Shown here: positions 6,327-12,202 of the stretch, in pieces | Layout of the letters: each line of letters begins with the position of its first letter | How positions within the stretch are numbered: position 1 is the stretch's first letter | Assembly (NCBI GenBank): GCA_009785545.1 | Contig: WQWD01000044.1 | Span: forward strand, 1-12,299 | Direction: 5' to 3' | Length of the DNA stretch: 12,299 nt | From: Treponema sp. | Lineage (GTDB): Bacteria; Spirochaetota; Spirochaetia; Treponematales; Breznakiellaceae | Notes under the pieces: model-generated | The model's database searches: none | Told to the model about the DNA's origin: nothing | Seen by the model: the letters and a program-made list of their open reading frames with translations, nothing else | Program-made: the position numbers and the translations under genes

Positions 6327-7865
6327 TTGAGTATAATTAAATTCGAGAATGTTTCTTATTCTTATTTACAAAATGATAAACCCGCCCTGCAGAATGTCAC
6401 GTTATCTGTCATGGAAGGGGAATTTTTGGCTGTCATGGGGGAAAACACGGCAGGAAAGACAACTTTCTGCAAGCTGATTAACGGACTTATCCCCCATTTT
6501 ACCGGAGGTTTCCTCGCAGGCGCTGTTTTGGTAGACAATCAAGATGTTGCCGGCATGTCTGTTCCTGAATTGGCGTGTACGGTTGGAATGGTTCTTGACG
6601 ATCCTGACGCCCAGCTCTTTACGTCATCTGTGCGCCATGAAGCTGCGTTTGGCCCTGAAAACCTTTGCCTGCCTGTCTGCGAAATAAAACAGCGTACTAA
6701 ACACGCCCTGTTTTCTGTCGGGCTTGACGGCTTCGAAGACAGATTGCCTTCGACTCTTTCTGGCGGAGAGAAACAACGCCTGTCGATTGCTGCTGCGCTT
6801 GCGATGAAAAGTAAAATCCTCGTTCTCGATGAGCCTTTGCGCCGCCTCGATCCTCAAGGCGCGCTGGAAGTAATGGCAGTGTTAAAAGACTTACAAATTA
6901 AACACAAACTGACTATTGTTATGGCGGAACACTCAAGCGCCATGATGGCTAAATTCGCAGACAGAGTGTGTGTTCTAAAAAATGGCCGTATTACGGCTTT
7001 AGATAATGCTAAAACAATATTTGTTAGTCGCTCTTTGCCGGAAGAAAACGGTATTCAGCCGCTTAACGATGAGGGCAATTCTGCTTTTTTTTCATACGGA
7101 GAAAAAAATGAGCAAGCCGGCAGTAAAAGTTTTTCTGTTTCCTCTGTGCCCTCTGTGTTGGATATTGTCAATTTTTCTTTTAGCTATCAAAATAATGTAA
7201 ATATCGAAAATATCAATCTGAAAATTGCCGAAAACGATTTTGCGGCGATTATGGGGCGCAATGGGTGCGGAAAAACGACGCTGTTTAAAAACATAACAGG
7301 TCTTTTACGCCCGTTAGCAGGGGATATTTTTATTCGAGGGAAAAACACAAAGGAACTTTCGATAAGTGATATTTCAAAAGAGATAGGTTACGTTATGCAA
7401 AACCCCGATTCTCAGTTGTTTACAAATTCTGTTTACAAAGAAGTTTCTTTTGCTTTGAAAAATATGCGCCTTTCCAAACGGGAGATAAAACAACGTGTGG
7501 AAGATGCTTTAGAAACAGTTGGTCTTTATAAACGTGAAACATTTTTAGATACACTTCCACGGCAAAATCACGGTGATGACGAAATCTCCATCATGGATGT
7601 TTTCCCGCACGCTTTAAACAAAGCGGATCGTACAAAACTTGTTATAGCCTGCGTACTTGCGATGGGTACAAAGATTATTCTGTTTGATGAAGTTGACGCA
7701 GGAGATTATCAGGATAATCTGAATATCATGAATGCCGCAAAAGCTCTTCATAAAAAAGGTTATACAATAATATTTGTTACGCATAACGAATATCTGGCAA
7801 ATAACTTTGCGTCAAGGATAATTAAAATGGACAGAAATGGAATTATAGGCGATGCATACTTGTAA
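6327..7865 (+). CDS. Fused double ABC ATPase EcfA-EcfA' of the ECF transporter
   Basis: This is a 512-residue protein with two complete ABC ATPase domains in tandem; many ECF modules encode these as separate ecfA1 and ecfA2. Domain 1 (about 3-235) has Walker A GENTAGKTT (38-46), an altered Q-loop VLDDPDAQLF (89-98, Asp where Gln is expected), signature LSGGEKQR (144-151), Walker B ILVLDEP (164-170) and H202. Domain 2 (about 278-512) has Walker A GRNGCGKTT (310-318), normal Q-loop MQNPDSQLF (357-365), no canonical signature (ALNKADRTKL, 429-438), Walker B IILFDEVD (450-457) and H486. A linker of about 40 residues joins them. TTG 6327 is the chosen start: CAGGG lies six bases upstream and the ABC fold begins at once. 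An ATG at 6261 would overlap ecfT by 53 bases and add a hydrophobic stretch. The protein acts at the inner membrane face with EcfT. Confidence 0.87.
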   Translation: MSIIKFENVSYSYLQNDKPALQNVTLSVMEGEFLAVMGENTAGKTTFCKLINGLIPHFTGGFLAGAVLVDNQDVAGMSVPELACTVGMVLDDPDAQLFTSSVRHEAAFGPENLCLPVCEIKQRTKHALFSVGLDGFEDRLPSTLSGGEKQRLSIAAALAMKSKILVLDEPLRRLDPQGALEVMAVLKDLQIKHKLTIVMAEHSSAMMAKFADRVCVLKNGRITALDNAKTIFVSRSLPEENGIQPLNDEGNSAFFSYGEKNEQAGSKSFSVSSVPSVLDIVNFSFSYQNNVNIENINLKIAENDFAAIMGRNGCGKTTLFKNITGLLRPLAGDIFIRGKNTKELSISDISKEIGYVMQNPDSQLFTNSVYKEVSFALKNMRLSKREIKQRVEDALETVGLYKRETFLDTLPRQNHGDDEISIMDVFPHALNKADRTKLVIACVLAMGTKIILFDEVDAGDYQDNLNIMNAAKALHKKGYTIIFVTHNEYLANNFASRIIKMDRNGIIGDAYL

Positions 7866-7894
7866 AACCAAACCGTAAAGCGTTATGCTAAAAT

Positions 7895-8665
7895 ATGAAA
7901 TACTTTGAAAGAGACAGTAAAAAGGTTACAAGACATACTGCTGTAATTGCTGTATGGGCGGCGGTAGTGGCGGCAGGGCATTTGCTGCCGACTTTTCCAA
8001 TATGGGGAACCGGCGGTACATTTTCAGTATCATCAATTTTGAATCCTCTGTCCGGGATATTCTTTGGCCCGTTAGCCGGTGCGCTCAGTTCTGCGATTGG
8101 CGGTTTTATCGGAAGTATGATAGCTCCCCATACTGCGTGGATGGGGCCGGCAACATTTATTGTAGGAACTACTACCGCTTTTGTTACGGGCTGTATTTCG
8201 TGGGGAAATTGGCCGCCTGTCGCTATAAATAAAAATGGCAGTTTTACTTTTAACGGCGGGATAATCGTATACATAATTGGTACTATTTTATGGTTTACTC
8301 AGGAAATTGGCAGAAACGTTTTTTTCTTTCCTGTCGTATTTTACGGGTTGGGTTTAATTGTTATGATTTTAGGGCTGATTTTTGCGAAAAAGTTTTTTGC
8401 GTCATCTAAACAGCGTTTAAAGCGAACAGTGCAAACAGGGTTTGCAATTTGGTTATGCGCATTTGCAGGGCTTGTTGGCGGCGCATCCATCGGGAACTTT
8501 TTTGGTTTAGTGCTTTTTCGGTTGCCGGTAGAGTTATGGTCTGTTCTTATGATTACAGCCCCGATTGAACGGGCGCTTTTTGCGTTAGGCGCTGTGTTTG
8601 TTGGAACGCCGCTTATGACCGGGCTTAGGCAGATTGGGATACCGATAGGGCCGCAGGCTGAATGA
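7895..8665 (+). CDS. ECF transporter substrate-binding S component, substrate unknown
   Basis: This 256-residue hydrophobic protein has about six membrane spans (roughly 13-30, 47-75, 83-103, 144-166, 181-205, 215-238). The segment SSILNPLSGIFFGPLAGAL followed by SAIGGFIGSMIAP is the typical S-component pattern, with a small-residue-rich helix that docks on EcfT. It follows the ATPase gene by 29 bases, so the three genes form a dedicated T-AA'-S module. Substrates in this class include vitamins (riboflavin, thiamine, biotin, folate), queuosine precursors and metal ions. No riboswitch or biosynthetic neighbour identifies which applies here. A loop at 104-120 (WGNWPPVAINKNGSFTFN) may lie outside and shape the binding pocket. 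No clear ribosome binding site precedes ATG 7895. Confidence 0.75.
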   Translation: MKYFERDSKKVTRHTAVIAVWAAVVAAGHLLPTFPIWGTGGTFSVSSILNPLSGIFFGPLAGALSSAIGGFIGSMIAPHTAWMGPATFIVGTTTAFVTGCISWGNWPPVAINKNGSFTFNGGIIVYIIGTILWFTQEIGRNVFFFPVVFYGLGLIVMILGLIFAKKFFASSKQRLKRTVQTGFAIWLCAFAGLVGGASIGNFFGLVLFRLPVELWSVLMITAPIERALFALGAVFVGTPLMTGLRQIGIPIGPQAE

Positions 8666-8688
8666 TGTTCAAAACATCGCAGACACCA

Positions 8689-8706
8689 CTCAAAAAACGG
8701 TATCTG
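8689..8706. repeat. Left copy of 18-bp direct repeat bracketing the Fic cassette
   Basis: CTCAAAAAACGGTATCTG matches 9588-9605 (CTCAACAAACGGTATATG) at 16 of 18 positions. This copy continues into a near-palindrome at 8695-8714 (AAACG-g-TATC-t-GATACGTTT) that the right copy lacks. It lies between the end of the S-component gene and the promoter of the antitoxin. Confidence 0.5.
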
Positions 8707-8736
8707 ATACGTTTGCGTTACCATGCCAATTTTACA

Positions 8737-8765
8737 TTGCCTGAACAACCATCATATGGTACAAT
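8737..8765 (+). promoter_or_regulatory. Putative promoter of the antitoxin-fic operon
   Basis: TTGCCT at 8737-8742 and TACAAT at 8760-8765 are 17 bases apart. The -10 is extended by TGG, as in ATATGGTACAAT. The antitoxin ATG is 33 bases downstream of the -10. The near-palindrome at 8695-8714 just upstream is a possible operator. Confidence 0.55.
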
Positions 8766-8798
8766 TAAAATATAAGATTTAGACTTTTGGAGAATTTT

Positions 8799-8972
8799 AT
8801 GATAGCAAATCAAGAATATATCATTGAAAATATTGATTTTTCTATGAAAATGGAAGATATGCCTCTAACAGAAGAGGATAAAATCAGGTTGAGAGTTTGT
8901 CTCAATGGAAACAGAGATGTTAATGAAGTTTTGCAGGAAACGATAAAAAAGCATACCTTTATAAAAATATAA
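8799..8972 (+). CDS. VbhA-like antitoxin of a Fic toxin pair
   Basis: This is a 57-residue acidic/helical protein immediately before fic. ATG 8799 is chosen over the in-frame TTG 8787 because TGGAGA (8788-8793) sits five bases before it. Residues 15-20 read SMKMED, which fits the Fic-inhibitory motif [S/T]xxxE[G/N] except for Asp at the last place. The rest (PLTEEDKIRLRVCLNGNRDVNEVLQ) has the usual VbhA-type helix-turn-helix-like ending with 'dG..s.dE'. In the characterised VbhA/VbhT system the motif Glu reaches into the Fic active site and blocks productive ATP binding. The tiny size and the four-base gap to fic support the role. Confidence 0.72.
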   Translation: MIANQEYIIENIDFSMKMEDMPLTEEDKIRLRVCLNGNRDVNEVLQETIKKHTFIKI

Positions 8973-8976
8973 CTTT

Positions 8977-9582
8977 ATGGGAGAACATGATTACAGTTAT
9001 AGCGGTTCAGAGACCTACTGCTATGCCGGAACTGACATTTTAAGAAACAAACTTGGAATCAAGGACGAAGTGGCATTAACAATAGCAGAAAGAGAAATAA
9101 CAAGTTTAAAATTGTTAATGCTTTATAAAGGACCAATTGTAGAAATATTTAATTTTGAGTCTTTATGCAGAATACATAAAACAATATTCGAAGACATATA
9201 TGAATGGGCTGGGCAAATTCGGCATGGAGATTTTTTCTCAAAAGGAAATTCAATTTTCTGTCGCGGGCAATATATCATTGAAAATGCAAACGCAATAATG
9301 GAAAGCCTTCAAAAAGAAAATTTTCTGAAAAAGATGAACAAATTAGGGTTCACAGAAAGACTTGCTTATTATATGGGTGAAATAAATGCGTTACATCCGT
9401 TTCGAGAAGGAAATGGAAGGACTCTGCGGGAATTTTTCAGACAATTGTCTTTGAACGCAAATTATATTTTGGATTTTAGTAAGACGGCGAATGGTGAATT
9501 ATTAATAGCAGATATTGCCGCATTTAACGGCGAATATGAAAGTTTAATAAAAATACTAAAAGAGGCTATAAGCGAAAGATAG
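8977..9582 (+). CDS. Fic-domain protein (class I, VbhT-like AMP-transferase toxin)
   Basis: This 201-residue protein is nearly all Fic fold. The N-terminal SETYCYAGTDILRNKLGIKDE (residues 11-31) is the standard entry of class I Fic proteins. The flap is GDFFSKGNSIF (84-94). The active-site loop HPFREGNGRTLR (140-151) is intact, with catalytic H140, phosphate-binding GNGR and R151. Such enzymes transfer AMP from ATP to a Tyr/Thr/Ser of a target; VbhT-type enzymes modify DNA gyrase and topoisomerase IV, but the target here is unknown. There is no inhibitory S/TxxxE helix within the protein itself, matching a system whose antitoxin is encoded in trans. ATG 8977 has no ribosome binding site; coupling to the antitoxin stop four bases away is likely. 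The gene is notably AT-rich. Confidence 0.9.
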   Translation: MGEHDYSYSGSETYCYAGTDILRNKLGIKDEVALTIAEREITSLKLLMLYKGPIVEIFNFESLCRIHKTIFEDIYEWAGQIRHGDFFSKGNSIFCRGQYIIENANAIMESLQKENFLKKMNKLGFTERLAYYMGEINALHPFREGNGRTLREFFRQLSLNANYILDFSKTANGELLIADIAAFNGEYESLIKILKEAISER

Positions 9583-9587
9583 GCAAC

Positions 9588-9605
9588 CTCAACAAACGGT
9601 ATATG
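9588..9605. repeat. Right copy of 18-bp direct repeat bracketing the Fic cassette
   Basis: CTCAACAAACGGTATATG starts six bases after the fic stop. It matches the left copy at 8689-8706 with two mismatches. Confidence 0.5.
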
Positions 9606-9650
9606 CTCCGCCGCCGAAGCTTGTACGAGATTTTGACAAGTGGTGAGTTT

Positions 9651-9670
9651 GTGCAATTATGTGCAATTAT
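9651..9670. repeat. Tandem GTGCAATTAT decamer upstream of the signalling-gene promoter
   Basis: GTGCAATTAT occurs twice head-to-tail at 9651-9660 and 9661-9670, one helical turn apart and ending four bases before the -35. The downstream promoter copy has a diverged counterpart (GTTGCAAAAT, then GCGCAATTAC, ending 12105). Position and spacing suggest a pair of activator or repressor sites. Confidence 0.5.
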
Positions 9671-9761
9671 GGGGTTGTCACTTTGACATAAAATATGGTA
9701 TACTCCAATCACGAGGCAAGAGACGGCTGTATGTTGCATTTTAAGCTATGTCAGCTTGTTG
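9661..9761 (+). repeat. Promoter/leader repeat, copy 1
   Basis: Aligned without gaps to 12096-12196, the first 64 bases match at 51 positions. The next 37 match at 21, with the last part (CATTTT...AGC..AT.T.AGCT) again well conserved. The block covers the upstream decamer, -35, -10, start site and first 50 or so bases of leader. Confidence 0.75.
9675..9704 (+). promoter_or_regulatory. Putative promoter of the PAS-MCP-GGDEF gene, with dyad in the spacer
   Basis: TTGTCA at 9675-9680 and TATACT at 9699-9704 are 18 bases apart. The -10 is extended by TGG. A dyad TGTCA-CTT-TGACA (9676-9688) overlaps the -35 and spacer. A TTGACA at 9683-9688 is only 10 bases from the -10 and cannot be its -35 partner. 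The start near 9711 leaves a leader of about 130 bases before ATG 9841. The leader contains a small hairpin, AAGCT-atgtc-AGCTT, at 9743-9757. No known riboswitch is recognised in it, and the remainder of the intergenic stretch holds no gene. Confidence 0.6.
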
Positions 9762-9840
9762 AATTCAAATTCTTTCTCTATGTTCGTTTCCATTTTAAAA
9801 AGTTTTACCCAATTTCAAAGCTAAATTAAGGAGACAAAGC

Positions 9841-12048
9841 ATGGATGTTTCTTCACAGATGGATTTTTCCCTGCGGCTTCAGCTGGAAGCAAAGAAAGAT
9901 AAAATCAAGATGATAGTGGGTGCGGGCGTTATGGTGTTCGCACTGTTGGCGGTTATGATTTTTGTTTACGTTGCGGTGCAAAATCGGATGCTGGCGCTTA
10001 TCATTACGGGCGTTTTCGTGGTTGCGATGTTTGCAGGTGCGATATTTCTTGTTATGCGCATGCTGATAAAGATGGAGCACGACAGTTTCGGCCAGGGGGC
10101 GCATCTTGTCATGGAAAGCCTTTCGGTGAATTCCGTCATGCTCACCAAAGATCTGAAGATCGAGTACTGCAATGCGGCAGCCCCCGAATTGTACGGCTTC
10201 AAGAGCAGAAGGGAATACCGCGATGGGTTCTTTTCAATTATCCCCGAATTCCAGCCTGACGGAAGCCGTTCGTTAGACGAAATAGCCAAGTTTATCCAGA
10301 CGGCTATGTCCGATGGAAAAGTAACTTTCGAGTGGTGGAATAAAATGCCAACCACCGGCGAATTGATTCCGCTCGAAATTACCCTTGTCAAAACGGTCTT
10401 CGAGGGCGAGGCGCATTTCCTGGAGTTTGCCACGGACATGCGGGCAATCTTAAATGCTAAGAAAAACGAAGAAGCTTTCAAAAAGAGGCAGCAGGCGATA
10501 CTGGACGCAGCGCCCATGTTATGCTCGGTCTGCGACGAGCAAGGCAATATCGTGGATGTAAACAAGGAAGCGGAGAAAATGTTCGGAATATCGGACAAGC
10601 AGGAGTTCGTCAAAAGATACTACGACTTTATCCCGAGCCGCCAGCCGGACGGCTCTGACTCGCGCCAGAGAAATGCCGAGACCATAATACAGACCATCAG
10701 GGACGGGGACATGCGTTTCGAATGGATGTACCAGACCGCTGACGGCCACCCTGTCCCGGTAGAGGAAGTTACGCACCGCATAGACATTGACGGCAAGCCA
10801 TTCGTTCTGACTTACGCCCGTGACCTGCGGGGCTACTACAAGGAAAGAGAAAAGGAAAGGCATATCCAGGAAAGGATACAAACCATGATGGATCAGTTGA
10901 ACACCCACGTAACGGATCAGTCCAGCGCCATCACCGAGTCTTCAGCCAGCATTGAGGAGATGATAGCCAACATCAACTCCGTCACCAACATCGTGTCCAG
11001 GAATTCGGAAAACGTGAAGGGGCTTGAGGAGGCTTCGCAAGTGGGACACGCCGGTCTTAACGGGGTCGTTGCCGACATTCGGGAAATCTCACAGGAGTCC
11101 GAATCCCTGCTCGAGATCAACTCGGTGATGCAGAGCATTGCGAGCCAGACCAACCTGCTTTCCATGAACGCCGCTATCGAGGCGGCGCACGCTGGTGAAT
11201 CGGGGCGCGGTTTCGCCGTTGTTGCGGACGAGATACGCAAGCTCGCTGAAAACTCCAGCAAGCAGTCCAAGACCATTGGCAGCGTGCTTAAAAAGATCAA
11301 GGGCTCTATCGACAAGATAACCAAATCGATGGACAACGTTCTCGGTAAATTCGACGCAATAGAAGACGGGGTAAAAGTCGTGTCAAAGCAGGAAGAGGTT
11401 ATCCTGGACGCCATGCGGGAGCAGGGTCAGGGCAGTGAGCAGATAATGATCGCAATAGGTCAGGTGAACGAGGTCACCCACCGTGTAAAGGCGGACGCCC
11501 AGCGTATGGCCGAAAGCAACAAAGAGGCCATGCAAAAGACCAGTATGGAATCCAAAGACCAGGTCGATATGGATATGCTTACGGGTGTCCGTAACAGGAA
11601 TTATTTTACCCAGACCGGGGAACGGGAGTTGCGCATCTGTGCCGACGGCGGCAGGGACTTCACCATCGTGCTGTTCGGCATCGACCACTTCAAACATATC
11701 AACGAAACGTACGGTTCCACCGTGGGGGACGACGTGTTGAAAACACTCGTCGCACGCACCAGACACAACCTTAAAGTAGGAACCTTCGTTGCCCGATACG
11801 ACGGGGACGAATTTGCGGTTATGCTTCCCAACGTCAACCTCAGAACTGCTGTGAAAATGGCTACCCAACTGCATGAGAGAATAGGAGACAATCCTTTTAT
11901 GATAAACGGCCAGGTTATCAAAGTCACCGTTTCGATGGGCGTTGTTACCAACTCCGACAATTCCGACAGGTTTTCGGAGCTTATGCGGAAAGCGGAAGAA
12001 TCGCTTGCCAAGGCCAAAGAAACCGGCAGGAACAGGGTTGTTTCCTGA
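9841..12048 (+). CDS. Membrane-anchored PAS-PAS-MCP-GGDEF signalling protein (GGDEF probably inactive)
   Basis: This is a 735-residue protein. ATG 9841 has AAGGAG (9828-9833) seven bases upstream. Two membrane helices (about 24-46 and 50-73) are joined by only a few residues, so there is no periplasmic sensor. PAS 1 (about 90-203) and PAS 2 (about 217-332) are similar to each other, both containing QPDGSxS (138-144, 268-274) followed by a FEW motif. A coiled-coil MCP signalling domain (about 345-565) has the tip QSIASQTNLLSMNAAIEAAH and GESGRGFAVVADEIRKLAEN. A GGDEF domain (575-735) follows, with DMLTGVRNRNYF. In the latter the catalytic motif reads DGDEF (654-658), the metal-binding Asp expected in 'DID.FK' is Gly613, and the RxxD inhibitory site is absent. 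The protein probably senses an internal or redox signal and signals to CheA/CheW arrays. The GGDEF part may bind GTP or act as a scaffold. Codon use is more GC-rich than its neighbours. Confidence 0.88.
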   Translation: MDVSSQMDFSLRLQLEAKKDKIKMIVGAGVMVFALLAVMIFVYVAVQNRMLALIITGVFVVAMFAGAIFLVMRMLIKMEHDSFGQGAHLVMESLSVNSVMLTKDLKIEYCNAAAPELYGFKSRREYRDGFFSIIPEFQPDGSRSLDEIAKFIQTAMSDGKVTFEWWNKMPTTGELIPLEITLVKTVFEGEAHFLEFATDMRAILNAKKNEEAFKKRQQAILDAAPMLCSVCDEQGNIVDVNKEAEKMFGISDKQEFVKRYYDFIPSRQPDGSDSRQRNAETIIQTIRDGDMRFEWMYQTADGHPVPVEEVTHRIDIDGKPFVLTYARDLRGYYKEREKERHIQERIQTMMDQLNTHVTDQSSAITESSASIEEMIANINSVTNIVSRNSENVKGLEEASQVGHAGLNGVVADIREISQESESLLEINSVMQSIASQTNLLSMNAAIEAAHAGESGRGFAVVADEIRKLAENSSKQSKTIGSVLKKIKGSIDKITKSMDNVLGKFDAIEDGVKVVSKQEEVILDAMREQGQGSEQIMIAIGQVNEVTHRVKADAQRMAESNKEAMQKTSMESKDQVDMDMLTGVRNRNYFTQTGERELRICADGGRDFTIVLFGIDHFKHINETYGSTVGDDVLKTLVARTRHNLKVGTFVARYDGDEFAVMLPNVNLRTAVKMATQLHERIGDNPFMINGQVIKVTVSMGVVTNSDNSDRFSELMRKAEESLAKAKETGRNRVVS

Positions 12049-12060
12049 CACCCGATGTGC

Positions 12061-12110
12061 ACCCCGTAATTGTTGGCGGCGGAAAGTTGCAAAATGCGCA
12101 ATTACGGGGT
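12061..12110 (+). terminator. 12-bp perfect inverted repeat after the signalling gene
   Basis: ACCCCGTAATTG (12061-12072) is perfectly complementary to CAATTACGGGGT (12099-12110), with a 26-base loop. It starts 13 bases after the stop codon, so a terminator role is natural, but only a weak T-rich stretch follows. The right arm is also the -35-proximal part of the next promoter copy, so the hairpin could link termination to that promoter. Confidence 0.5.
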
Positions 12111-12196
12111 TGTTGCTTTAACATAAACTGTGGTACAATTCAATCATGAGGCACGAAACATCAGCGGCAAACATTTATAGCGATATTAGCTGGTTG
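12096..12196 (+). repeat. Promoter/leader repeat, copy 2
   Basis: This is the diverged, gap-free copy of 9661-9761. Homology continues to G12196 and is lost from 12197 on, where the insertion sequence begins. Confidence 0.75.
12110..12139 (+). promoter_or_regulatory. Putative promoter in repeat copy 2
   Basis: TTGTTG (12110-12115) and TACAAT (12134-12139) are 18 bases apart, with TGG before the -10, the same geometry as copy 1. The spacer dyad is kept in altered form, TGTTG-CTT-TAACA. Transcription would run into the insertion sequence, antisense to its transposase. Confidence 0.5.
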
Positions 12197-12202
12197 TGTC
12201 AA
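12174..12202 (-). promoter_or_regulatory. Potential hybrid promoter at the IS edge, reading outward
   Basis: On the minus strand, the terminal bases of the IS (12202-12197) read TTGACA, a perfect -35. TATAAA lies at 12179-12174 in host DNA with a 17-base spacer. Outward -35 boxes in IS ends are a known way of making promoters at insertion sites. Transcripts would run antisense towards the end of the signalling gene. Confidence 0.35.

Noticed and set aside
7881..7894. TGCTAAAAT directly before the S-component ATG as an extended -10
   Set aside because: There is no -35 at the right distance, and transcription would start inside the coding region with no suitable later start codon.
9683..9704. 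TTGACA plus TATACT as a consensus promoter
   Set aside because: The spacer is only 10 bases. TTGTCA at 9675 gives 18 bases and is the geometry kept in copy 2.
9705..9840. Cyclic-di-GMP (GEMM) riboswitch in the leader of the signalling gene
   Set aside because: A GAGGCAAGAGAC stretch caught the eye, but the two-helix architecture and conserved receptor bases of GEMM are not present.
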